Below, in pieces: positions 1 through 6,366 of a DNA stretch of 9,615 nt. A program made the translations under genes and the position numbers. Every line of letters begins with the position of its first letter. Positions within the stretch are counted from its first letter, which is position 1. The notes under the pieces were generated by a model. The model did no database searches. It worked only from the letters and a program-made list of their open reading frames with translations, and was not told the origin of the DNA. This DNA is from Cyclobacteriaceae bacterium. Lineage in GTDB: Bacteria; Bacteroidota; Bacteroidia; Cytophagales; Cyclobacteriaceae. The DNA is taken from assembly GCA_030589835.1 (NCBI GenBank), contig JAUUZS010000116.1, positions 1 to 9,615 on the forward strand. The letters are read 5' to 3'.

Positions 1-172
1 GATTCCTCAAATCCCGCTTTCAACTGAAGATGAAAGATTTACTTCTAAAATCGCTATGCAAACCATGATTATTGGGGGGATGAAAAAAAAGGACAGAAGA
101 AAAAAAGCAAATGTCGATAAAATCAGCGCCTCATTAATTTTACAATCTTTCATGGCGAGGGTAAATAATTAG
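1..172 (+). CDS. C-terminal end of an unrecognised protein (partial)
   Basis: An open frame enters from the left edge (first full codon at base 2) and ends at TAG 170-172, giving 56 residues. The peptide begins IPQIPLSTEDERF, has a very basic stretch (KKKDRRKK) about 30 residues from the end, and finishes FMARVNN. There is no transmembrane segment or catalytic motif that I can name, and I do not recognise the family. It reads like real coding sequence rather than chance because it is open from the edge with balanced composition. The stop codon runs straight into a heptamer tandem repeat. No strong terminator follows, although weak hairpins lie about 65 bases downstream. Confidence 0.6.
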   Translation, partial: IPQIPLSTEDERFTSKIAMQTMIIGGMKKKDRRKKANVDKISASLILQSFMARVNN

Positions 173-192
173 GTGCTAGGTGCTGGGTGCTG
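172..192. repeat. Three tandem copies of a 7-bp unit (GGTGCTA/G)
   Basis: GGTGCTA, GGTGCTG and GGTGCTG follow one another without a gap. The first base is the last base of the upstream gene's TAG stop codon. The stretch is G-rich in otherwise AT-rich DNA. I recall similar degenerate heptamer runs between genes of Cytophagales-type genomes, but that is memory and not a search result. Confidence 0.7.
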
Positions 193-380
193 GTTCAAAA
201 TGAAAAATACCATATCACTTTTTTTGATAATAAACCTGACATAGGATTATGATATCCTGTCAAAAAATATTTTTAAAATGACAGGTTGTCCGAATTATTT
301 TACTTTTAAATTTGAAATGAAATTGGCATGATATATGAAGCTTGAATCATATGTATAGATGATATTAATTATAATATAAT
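173..380. other. Intergenic region upstream of the redox/GroES unit
   Basis: This 208-bp AT-rich gap holds the rest of the heptamer repeat and two overlapping potential hairpins (238-285). The last 90 bases before the ATG at 381 are very A/T-rich and must contain the promoter of the trx-groES unit, but I could not find a convincing -35/-10 pair or a Bacteroidota-type TTTG/TAnnTTTG pair. No SD sequence precedes the ATG. Confidence 0.5.
238..285 (+). promoter_or_regulatory. Two overlapping, mutually exclusive hairpins
   Basis: Hairpin A pairs GAC 238-240 and AGGAT 243-247 with ATCCT 254-258 and GTC 259-261, with a two-base bulge and a 6-base loop. Hairpin B pairs CCTGTCA 256-262 with TGACAGG 279-285 around a 16-base A/T loop. 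Both use CCTGTC, so only one can form at a time. Hairpin B could be a weak end signal for the upstream gene, but no T-run follows it. A leader-control role is speculative. Confidence 0.3.
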
Positions 381-971
381 ATGGAGGTCAAAACAATTCA
401 TTCGAATGATGAACTTAAAGGCGAACTAAGCCGGAACAAAAACACTTATCTGCTTTTGTATAAAAAAGATTCTGCAAATAGCACCTGCGCAAAACAAAAC
501 ATTGAAAACATTAAGTTGGATTCTGAAGATATTCATGTCTATGCTGCTGATGTTTCAGAAGTAAGGGATATCCATCAGAATTATAGTATAAAGTCGGTTC
601 CCACGTTAATTGAATTTGAAGGAAATAAATTCAAAAATGTACTTAAAGGTTGTCTTGATGCCGATTATTATAAATCATATTTTGAAAATATTATTTATGA
701 ATTAAAGGTCGGTTCTGAAGACAAGCCTGCAAAACGCGTTACTTTGTATACCACACCGACATGCCCCTGGTGTACCACTGTCAAAAATTTCTTAAGGAAG
801 AATCACGTCAGGTACAGCGAAGTTAATGTAGCTTCCGACCAAAGTGCTGCTCAGGCGATGGTGAGCAAAAGTGGCCAACAAGGAGTGCCTCAAACAGAAA
901 TTAATGGCGAAATGGTCATCGGATTTGATCAAGCCAAATTGAATAGATTACTAGATTTAAAAACGAATTAA
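381..971 (+). CDS. Thioredoxin-like/glutaredoxin fusion protein
   Basis: The 196-residue cytoplasmic protein has two thioredoxin folds. Residues 1-108 are thioredoxin-like with the cis-Pro loop SVPT (72-75), but the usual WCGPC site is replaced by ANSTC, leaving only Cys36. It therefore cannot do normal dithiol exchange by itself; Cys91 is a possible partner. Residues 118-196 are a glutaredoxin of the NrdH/YruB type, with CPWC at 128-131, the cis-Pro loop GVPQT (168-172) and GFD (181-183). The likely role is thiol-disulfide exchange or deglutathionylation, with the degenerate first domain acting in target binding; this role is inferred. ATG 381 is chosen because the fold starts directly after it and no upstream in-frame alternative is better. 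GroES follows after 6 bases, so the two genes are probably co-transcribed. Confidence 0.85.
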   Translation: MEVKTIHSNDELKGELSRNKNTYLLLYKKDSANSTCAKQNIENIKLDSEDIHVYAADVSEVRDIHQNYSIKSVPTLIEFEGNKFKNVLKGCLDADYYKSYFENIIYELKVGSEDKPAKRVTLYTTPTCPWCTTVKNFLRKNHVRYSEVNVASDQSAAQAMVSKSGQQGVPQTEINGEMVIGFDQAKLNRLLDLKTN

Positions 972-977
972 ATTATT

Positions 978-1268
978 ATGAGAGAATTACAACCCGTAAA
1001 TCAGAATGTTATCCTAAAAGTGGAAGATACTTCAGGAGAGCAAAAAACCGCTTCTGGAATCATTATTCCTGATACAGTCGCAAAGGAAAAGCCAAAAGTT
1101 GGTCAGGTGATTTCAATGAGTAATATTGAAGGCCCGGAAATCGTAGTAGGTGACCAGGTTATTTACAAGGATTATTCAGGAACCGAAATCGATCTTGATG
1201 GAGAGAAATTTTTGGTAGTCCCCTACGAAGATATCTTAGCAAAAATTGTAGAAACAGAAGAAATATAA
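978..1268 (+). CDS. GroES-like co-chaperonin (Cpn10), stand-alone copy
   Basis: At 96 residues it has the usual Cpn10 length. It keeps the mobile-loop segment that docks on GroEL (TASGIIIPDTVAKEKP, residues 24-39), then VGQVIS, a VGDQVIYKDYSGTEI strand (57-71) and the C-terminal VPYEDILAKI (81-90). Its N-terminus is divergent: the usual P-L-x-D-R-V becomes PVNQNV (residues 6-11), and there is an acidic tail ETEEI. No groEL lies within the roughly 8 kb that follow, so this may be a second, specialised GroES beside a main groESL locus. It could still be the only copy. It sits 6 bases after the thioredoxin/glutaredoxin gene and is followed by a terminator. I leave the symbol empty because the paralog status is not settled. 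Confidence 0.85.
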   Translation: MRELQPVNQNVILKVEDTSGEQKTASGIIIPDTVAKEKPKVGQVISMSNIEGPEIVVGDQVIYKDYSGTEIDLDGEKFLVVPYEDILAKIVETEEI

Positions 1269-1286
1269 GCTTCTCAACATAAAAGT

Positions 1287-1323
1287 AAAGCCCGACTTCA
1301 TTTTAATGAACCCGGGCTTTTTT
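1287..1323 (+). terminator. Intrinsic terminator after the GroES gene
   Basis: AAAGCCCG (1287-1294) pairs with CGGGCTTT (1313-1320), and the inner arms TTCAT (1297-1301) and ATGAA (1306-1310) extend the stem to a 4-base loop. The T-run at 1318-1323 follows at once. It lies 19 bases past the GroES stop. On the other strand the stem is also followed by a short T-rich stretch, so it may stop the converging dctM transcript as well. Confidence 0.9.
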
Positions 1324-1382
1324 ATGTCTTTTATTAAATTAAATCCTTACAGCTTTTCGGCATATCAATCAGAGAACAATCC

Positions 1383-2849
1383 CTAAAATCCGAATACTTG
1401 TGGCAACCAAAGTGAAATCTGCGGAATATATGTTACCAGCATCAAAATCACAATCATTGCCAGAAACATGGGTAGCAATGGTTTTACAACGGTTTCTATT
1501 CTGACCTTTGCCACACTACATCCTATAAATAATACAGATCCAACAGGAGGAGTACACAATCCCACACTCAAGTTCAACACCATGATAATCCCAAAATGTA
1601 CGGGTGATAATCCTAATTGAGACTCAACAATCGGCAGAAATATGGGCGTAAAAATCAAGACAGCCGGCGTCATATCCATAAAAACACCAACAAACAGAAG
1701 GATAAGGTTAATCATCAAGAGAATCACAAAAGGATTGTCACTGATATTTATAAGTCCGGCACTTACATTTTGGGGTATATTTTCATAAGCCATAATCCAT
1801 GACAGGCCCATACTTGTCGCTACCAACAGCATTACAATTCCTGTTGTTTTTACAGATCTCAAAAGTATATCCGGAAGATCTTTCACCTTAACTTCTTTAT
1901 ATATCATAGATAATACCAGGGCGTACAGCACAGCTATGGCTGACGCCTCAGTTGCAGTAAAAAAACCGGCAACAATACCACCAATAACGATCACCAACAG
2001 TAACAAACTTGGCACCGCATCAACAAATATTTTAAATCCCGCTTTAGCTTTTTCTTTATTGTTTATGGTTTTATACACAGCAAATGCGGTGAATGCAAGT
2101 AATAAAACTACCCAGATGGTCGTGTAAACATTATGTGAAAAATTGCCATGCGCATATATAAGCCCATAGATAAGGGCAAATATTACCGCTCCAATAATTG
2201 TTAACTTTATTAATGCCTTTACCAGTCCTAAAATCCCCTCTTTTTTCAGAACGAGAATAGACATGGCTGTGATCATAATGGCCAAACCTGTGAGAATACC
2301 GGGAATATAACCGGCAAGAAAAAGCGCTGTAATTGACGCTCCTCCACTGGCCAACGAGAAAACGATCAAGACGTTACTTGGCGGAATTGACAAGCCCGTA
2401 GTAGCGGAACTGATATTTACAGCAGCGCTGAAATTATCATCATAATTTTCTTTTTTCATTTCCGGCCCCATGATGCTTCCTATTGCAGAGGCAGCTGCCG
2501 CTGCAGAGCCTGAAATTGCTCCAAAAAGCATGTTGGAAATCACATTTACATATGCCAATCCTCCTGTCAGATTGCCTACCAATGACCTTGCAAGGTTAAT
2601 AAGCCGGTGGGCTATACCTCCGCTATTCATAATATTTCCTGCTAATATGAAAAAAGGAATGGCCAAAAGCGCGAAACTATCCAACCCGGTAGCCATACGC
2701 TGTGCATATGTAGTAAATGCCGGCAGTGAATCTATGCTTACCACCATAGTTAATACTCCTGCAATTCCAATGCTAAAGGCAATAGGAACTCCCATGGATA
2801 GCAATACAATAAAACTTACGACTAAAATAATTATTCCGGTATAATCCAT
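1383..2849 (-). CDS. dctM: TRAP transporter large permease subunit DctM, enlarged
   Basis: This is the large membrane subunit of a TRAP transporter, which drives solute import by sodium symport in the inner membrane. Family marks are GAISGSAAAAASAIGSIM (110-127), the SIPPSNVLIVFS re-entrant segment (154-165), FTATEA (297-302) and CTPPVGSVLFIG in the C-terminal repeat. At 488 residues it is about 60 longer than the usual 425-430. The surplus falls between the two halves, at about residues 205-265, and appears to form two extra membrane helices (about 213-233 and 242-259) followed by a charged NNKEKAKA loop. It starts one base after the dctQ stop, so translation is probably coupled. It is the last gene of the cluster and faces the terminator at 1287-1323. 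Confidence 0.95.
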   Translation of the reverse strand: MDYTGIIILVVSFIVLLSMGVPIAFSIGIAGVLTMVVSIDSLPAFTTYAQRMATGLDSFALLAIPFFILAGNIMNSGGIAHRLINLARSLVGNLTGGLAYVNVISNMLFGAISGSAAAAASAIGSIMGPEMKKENYDDNFSAAVNISSATTGLSIPPSNVLIVFSLASGGASITALFLAGYIPGILTGLAIMITAMSILVLKKEGILGLVKALIKLTIIGAVIFALIYGLIYAHGNFSHNVYTTIWVVLLLAFTAFAVYKTINNKEKAKAGFKIFVDAVPSLLLLVIVIGGIVAGFFTATEASAIAVLYALVLSMIYKEVKVKDLPDILLRSVKTTGIVMLLVATSMGLSWIMAYENIPQNVSAGLINISDNPFVILLMINLILLFVGVFMDMTPAVLIFTPIFLPIVESQLGLSPVHFGIIMVLNLSVGLCTPPVGSVLFIGCSVAKVRIETVVKPLLPMFLAMIVILMLVTYIPQISLWLPQVFGF

Positions 2850-2850
2850 C

Positions 2851-3330
2851 TTAAATTTCTTTATGCGACTTTAAAAATTGTAGGGTATTATCTATTGTAA
2901 AAAAAATAATCAGCAGTCCGCTTATCGGCAAAACAATGTAAACATATCCTAAAGGAATCTCTAGCGCAGCTGACTTTACTTCCAGAGCAAACCTGGTATA
3001 TACCAACCATGTCCCTCCAAGTACCAATACAAAAAAGCTAAATACAACGATACATCCTCCAATAAAAATCTCCAGGAATTTTCTTCGTGCCGGGCCAGAC
3101 CGTTGCACCATTAAATCAATGGCCAAATGCTCGTTTTTTCCTGCCACATAGGCAGAACCAAACAGGCCAACCCATATCAATAAAAATCCTGCTAGTTCAT
3201 CAGTAAAGGAGCTTGGTGAACTTAATACATACCTGCTTGTAACCTGCCACAGTACATCGATGACCAATATACCCATGAGGGCAGCCACAAAGTTTTCTAA
3301 TATCTTGTCTATCTTCTCTCTTAATCTCAT
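2851..3330 (-). CDS. dctQ: TRAP transporter small permease subunit DctQ
   Basis: The 159-residue protein has four hydrophobic helices (about 13-33, 45-65, 88-108 and 126-148), which is the DctQ layout. Typical features are WQVTSRYVL (28-36), the acidic SFTDELAGFLLIW stretch before helix 2, and GKNEHLAIDL after it. It partners DctM in the inner membrane and supports docking of the solute receptor. It starts 7 bases after the dctP stop and ends one base before the dctM start, in the order P-Q-M. DctQ is the least conserved subunit, so the call rests on topology, these motifs and its place between P and M. Confidence 0.92.
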   Translation of the reverse strand: MRLREKIDKILENFVAALMGILVIDVLWQVTSRYVLSSPSSFTDELAGFLLIWVGLFGSAYVAGKNEHLAIDLMVQRSGPARRKFLEIFIGGCIVVFSFFVLVLGGTWLVYTRFALEVKSAALEIPLGYVYIVLPISGLLIIFFTIDNTLQFLKSHKEI

Positions 3331-3337
3331 AGGAATA

Positions 3338-4336
3338 TTATTCTACTGCCTGAATTCTTTTTATATATGAATAGATGACCTCCTGATCTTTGTACGATTC
3401 GTACACATCTTTCACTTTTTCAAGGTAAGGAGCCTTATCCGGTCTGTAAATGGTAACCCCGGCTTTCTCAACTTCTTCCAAAGATTTTTTTACAGATTCA
3501 GCCCAAAGTTTTCTTTCTACCGGAACGGAATCATCTGCAGCTTGCTGAAGCCAACCCTTTTCTTCCTCATTAAGATCTTTCCAAATATGCTGGCTAATAA
3601 TCAATACATCAGGAACTGAAGTATGCTCGTCAAGCGAATAATGCTTACACACTTCGTAATGATGGGAGGTATAAAAACTAGGAGGGTTGTTCTCTGCTCC
3701 ATCAACGACCCCACTTTGCAAAGCAGTATACAATTCTCCCCATGAAATTGGAGTTGGGCTGCCTCCCAAAGACTGAACCATATCCATTGCCGTCTTACTT
3801 TTCATGACCCTGATCTTCATGCCTTTCAGGTCATCAGGATGCGTAATTGGTTTGTCTATAGTATAAAAACTCCTGCTTCCAGCATCATAAAAACACAATC
3901 CACGAATCCATTTTTTTTCAGTACTCAGCAATAACTCCTTACCTATTTCTCCATCAAGAACTTTAAATCCATGCTCCTGATCCCTGAAAATATAGGGTAA
4001 TCCAAGCACTTTATAATCATCCGTAAAACTCTCCATGACAGCTGCAGAAACCTTTGTAATGGCCAGGCTGCCGATCTGCAACAATTCCACACATTGCTGC
4101 TCTGAACCGAGCTGACCACCAGCATAAATTTGTATCTGAAGCTCTCCGCCTGAAACTTCCTTGCAACGTTCGGCCATATATTCCATTGCCCTATGGACAG
4201 GGTGATCGACGGGTAAACCGTGAGCCAGTTTCAGGGTTTTATGCTCTTTGGTTTCTGTTTCTCCGCAGGAAATCACAAAAAAACCAATAAAAACCAGCAG
4301 CAACACTACCTTACTTATACTTTTATGTTTATGCAT
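3338..4336 (-). CDS. dctP: TRAP solute-binding protein DctP, lipoprotein type
   Basis: This is the extracytoplasmic receptor that captures the substrate, by context a hexuronate, and hands it to DctQM. The N-terminus has basic residues, a hydrophobic run (10-22) and the lipobox VISC (21-24), so Cys24 is probably lipidated. The DctP fold is clear: LAHGLPVDHPVHRAM (37-51), GGQLGSEQQCVELLQIG (73-89), GSRSFYT (153-159), DLKGMKIRV (169-177) with Arg176 at the usual carboxylate-binding position, and WGELYTALQSGVVDGAENN (199-217). At 332 residues the length is normal for the family. The fold does not fix which acid is bound; glucuronate, galacturonate or a deoxy-keto sugar acid are all possible. It lies 70 bases downstream of eda, with a weak hairpin between them. 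Confidence 0.93.
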   Translation of the reverse strand: MHKHKSISKVVLLLVFIGFFVISCGETETKEHKTLKLAHGLPVDHPVHRAMEYMAERCKEVSGGELQIQIYAGGQLGSEQQCVELLQIGSLAITKVSAAVMESFTDDYKVLGLPYIFRDQEHGFKVLDGEIGKELLLSTEKKWIRGLCFYDAGSRSFYTIDKPITHPDDLKGMKIRVMKSKTAMDMVQSLGGSPTPISWGELYTALQSGVVDGAENNPPSFYTSHHYEVCKHYSLDEHTSVPDVLIISQHIWKDLNEEEKGWLQQAADDSVPVERKLWAESVKKSLEEVEKAGVTIYRPDKAPYLEKVKDVYESYKDQEVIYSYIKRIQAVE

Positions 4337-4380
4337 TTACAAGTTGTTTAAAAAATTCGTTCTCAAAATACGAAAATCAA

Positions 4381-4413
4381 AAATAATCAGTCTCCTGACT
4401 TATGAATTATTTT
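4381..4413 (-). terminator. Weak hairpin over the eda stop codon (possible partial terminator)
   Basis: AAATAAT (4381-4387) pairs with ATTATTT (4407-4413), and AGTC (4389-4392) pairs with GACT (4397-4400) around a 4-base loop, with an internal loop between the two stems. In the - direction it is followed by a T-rich stretch. It contains the eda stop codon and lies just before dctP. It could lower read-through into the transporter genes or protect an mRNA end. The outer stem is all A/T, so the effect may be small. Confidence 0.3.
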
Positions 4414-5078
4414 CTCAATTTAGAAATTATTTCAATGGCTTCTTTAGTTTTTTGTGCAATTGCGGCATAATCAAAGTTGCCGTCAGCATCTTTCACCATG
4501 AGTTGTGAGCCCATTCCAACGCAATGTACTCCTGCATTAATCCATTCCGAAAGGTTACCTTCATCGGGAGAGACACCTCCGGTCGGCATAATGCTCGTCC
4601 ATGGACAAGGCCCCAAAACCGCTTTTACAAAACCTGGCCCTCCTACCTGGGAGCCTGGGAATATTTTCACTACTTCCGCACCCAACTCTTCTGCCTTTGA
4701 AATTTCTGATAATGAACCACAGCCAGGAGACCAGGATATTTTCCTTCGATTACACACCACAGCCATATCTGGATTTAGAATCGGGGAAACAATAAAATTT
4801 GCCCCCAACTGAATGTAAAGCGAAGTAGTTCCGGCTTCCACAATCGACCCTACTCCAAGTATCATTTCAGGAGTTTCCTTTTCCGCCCAAATGATTAATT
4901 CCTGAAAAACAAGATGCGCCCTGTCTCCCCGGTTTGTAAATTCAAAAACCCTTGCTCCTCCATCATAACAAGCTTTGAGTGCTTTTTTACAAATATCAAT
5001 GTCTTTATTATAAAAGACAGGCACCATACCATTTTCTTTCATGGTCAATGCTACCTCTATTCTTGAAAATCTTGCCAT
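4407..5078 (-). CDS. eda: KDPG aldolase (2-keto-3-deoxy-6-phosphogluconate aldolase)
   Basis: It splits KDPG to pyruvate and glyceraldehyde-3-phosphate, the last step of hexuronate breakdown. Numbered from the ATG at 5078, the 223-residue TIM-barrel class I aldolase shows the catalytic Glu46 in VFEFTNRG, SPGCGSLSEI (117-126), the Schiff-base Lys138 in VVKIFPG, and the phosphate-binding PTGGVS (165-170). The frame is open ten codons further, to a TTG at 5108. I prefer ATG 5078 because MARFSRIEVA matches how I recall Bacteroidota homologues beginning, and TTG starts are rare. It lies 39 bases after kdgK, whose product is its substrate, in the same direction and with no terminator between, so the two are surely one operon. 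Confidence 0.95.
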   Translation of the reverse strand: MARFSRIEVALTMKENGMVPVFYNKDIDICKKALKACYDGGARVFEFTNRGDRAHLVFQELIIWAEKETPEMILGVGSIVEAGTTSLYIQLGANFIVSPILNPDMAVVCNRRKISWSPGCGSLSEISKAEELGAEVVKIFPGSQVGGPGFVKAVLGPCPWTSIMPTGGVSPDEGNLSEWINAGVHCVGMGSQLMVKDADGNFDYAAIAQKTKEAIEIISKLRK

Positions 5079-5117
5079 AGTTTTTGCTGTTAGTTTAAAG
5101 CTATCCAACTATAAAAA

Positions 5118-6152
5118 TTATCTCGACACTCTCCCCGATGCATCGCCACCCATAAGCTTCTCTACCTCATCCACAGTCACTTGATTGAAATCTCCTTTAA
5201 TGGTATGTTTAAGACAGGATGCTGCTACCGCAAATTCGAGCGCTTTTTGATCATCATCTGCATAGGCATTTAATCCATAGATCAATCCGCCCATGAATGA
5301 ATCACCTCCGCCTACCCGATCGACAATATGCGTGATTTCGTAGATAGGTGCCTGGCATAATTTTTTCCCGTCCCAAAGCACTCCTGACCATGAATTGTGG
5401 CTCGCGCTGACAGATCCACGCAGTGTGATGATGACCTTTTTTGCTCGAGGAAACCTTGCCATCAATTGCTTTCCGACCGATTCATAAGCAACGCCTTCTA
5501 CGTGACCACTGGTGACATCGATTCCTTCGGGATGAATTCCAAACACTTTTTCAGCATCTTCTTCATTGCCAAGGATAATGTCCGTTCCGGCAACGAGTTC
5601 AGGCATAACTTCATCGGCAGACTTGCCATATTTCCAAAGATTTTTTCTGAAATTCAAATCACATGAGACGGTAATGCCTCTGGCATTAGCAACTTTGATC
5701 GCCTCCAGGCATACATCGGCTGCTCCCTGAGAGATTGCAGGTGTGATACCCGTCCAATGAAACCAGTTCGCTCCTTCGAATACTTTATTCCAGTCAATCA
5801 TTCCCGGTGCGATCTGACTAACCGAAGAATTTGCCCGATCGTAAATTACTTTACTGCCTCGGCTCACCGCTCCGCTTTCCAGAAAATAAATTCCTACGCG
5901 TTCACCGCCATAAACGATTTCGCTTGTATTGACGCCATAAGTATTTAAAGTCCTCACACACCATTCGGAAATATCGTTTTTTGGAAGCCGGGTTACGAAG
6001 CTCACATCCATGCCATAATTGGCGCAGGACACCGCAACATTGGCCTCACCTCCTCCAAAAGTAGATTCCAGGTAGGTTGATTGTTTGAATCTCAAAAAAT
6101 CGGGAGGAGCCAGCCTCAGCATTACTTCTCCAAAAGTGACTATTTTTCCCAT
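5118..6152 (-). CDS. kdgK: 2-keto-3-deoxygluconate kinase (PfkB family)
   Basis: It phosphorylates 2-keto-3-deoxy-D-gluconate with ATP to give KDPG. The 344-residue protein has the ribokinase/PfkB features: an N-terminal FGEVMLRLAPP strand (7-17), the substrate-binding GGGEANVAVSCANYG (33-47), CDLNFRKNLW (164-173), GNEEDAEKVFG (195-205), and the anion-hole motif RVGGGDSFMGGL (279-290) with catalytic base Asp284. PfkB kinases are hard to separate by sequence alone. The KDG assignment rests on CDLNFRKNLW, which is typical of KDG kinases, and on eda directly downstream. It begins a second transcription unit after a 214-bp gap holding a candidate promoter and an inverted repeat. No SD sequence precedes the ATG. 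Confidence 0.93.
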   Translation of the reverse strand: MGKIVTFGEVMLRLAPPDFLRFKQSTYLESTFGGGEANVAVSCANYGMDVSFVTRLPKNDISEWCVRTLNTYGVNTSEIVYGGERVGIYFLESGAVSRGSKVIYDRANSSVSQIAPGMIDWNKVFEGANWFHWTGITPAISQGAADVCLEAIKVANARGITVSCDLNFRKNLWKYGKSADEVMPELVAGTDIILGNEEDAEKVFGIHPEGIDVTSGHVEGVAYESVGKQLMARFPRAKKVIITLRGSVSASHNSWSGVLWDGKKLCQAPIYEITHIVDRVGGGDSFMGGLIYGLNAYADDDQKALEFAVAASCLKHTIKGDFNQVTVDEVEKLMGGDASGRVSR

Positions 6153-6166
6153 ATCCCATTATTTAT

Positions 6167-6202
6167 AAATGTTCGATAATATAAGTAGCATGACGAACAT
6201 TT
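6167..6202. promoter_or_regulatory. Perfect 9-bp inverted repeat, candidate operator for kdgK-eda-dctPQM
   Basis: AAATGTTCG (6167-6175) and CGAACATTT (6194-6202) are exact reverse complements separated by 18 bases, with the nearer arm 15 bases upstream of the kdgK start codon. The arms fall on the -35 end and near the predicted start point of the candidate promoter at 6178-6205, as a repressor site would. An overlapping direct repeat, ATGACGAA at 6190-6197 and 6205-6212, lies on the same side. The regulator is not in the window. Confidence 0.45.
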
Positions 6203-6205
6203 GAA
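6178..6205 (-). promoter_or_regulatory. Candidate promoter of the kdgK operon
   Basis: On the - strand TTCAAA (6205-6200) and TATATT (6183-6178) are separated by 16 bases, and a start near 6171 would leave a leader of about 20 bases. It does not fit the Bacteroidota TTTG/TAnnTTTG consensus well, and AT-rich DNA gives such matches by chance. Support comes mainly from its place at the head of the operon and inside the inverted repeat. Confidence 0.3.
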
Positions 6206-6366
6206 TGACGAATTAAGAAAGGTGTTTTTTTTTAAAAATAGAATTTATAATTCTGAAAAAACGATTCACAAACAGTTTCTAATTATCCTGTTTCTTCTAC
6301 TTCGCTATTTAAATGCTCAATGATTTTTAATCAAATATTATGTCGGATTGCTTCTAACGATTCCTA

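Larger units (their letters stand above)
6153..6366. other. Intergenic region between uxaC and kdgK
   Basis: This 214-bp AT-rich gap contains the candidate promoter, the 9-bp inverted repeat and a run of nine T (6225-6233) followed by AAAAA. I see no gene and no strong terminator for uxaC, so read-through from uxaEC into kdgK is possible. A small hairpin GAATT-TAT-AATTC (6241-6253) is too weak to call. Confidence 0.5.

Noticed and set aside
323..375. Promoter for the trx-groES unit (TTGGCA or TTGAAT with an A/T-rich -10)
   Set aside because: No -10-like hexamer sits at a suitable distance from either element, and the A/T-rich sequence offers too many weak choices to pick one.
2470..2844. Open frame of 124 codons on the + strand opposite dctM
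   Set aside because: It lies wholly inside the well-supported dctM gene on the other strand and its peptide resembles no protein I know. It is a by-product of the dctM codon pattern.
4477..4812. Open frame of 111 codons on the + strand opposite eda
   Set aside because: It is antisense to the catalytic core of KDPG aldolase, with a proline-rich, unfamiliar peptide and no start signal.
5079..5108. Extension of eda upstream to a TTG start at 5108
   Set aside because: The extra ten residues do not look like part of the aldolase. ATG 5078 gives the N-terminus I recall for homologues, and no SD supports the TTG.
6225..6238. Run of nine T followed by AAAAA as a terminator for a + strand transcript
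   Set aside because: No stable G/C stem precedes it and no + strand gene ends nearby. It looks like a simple homopolymer tract.
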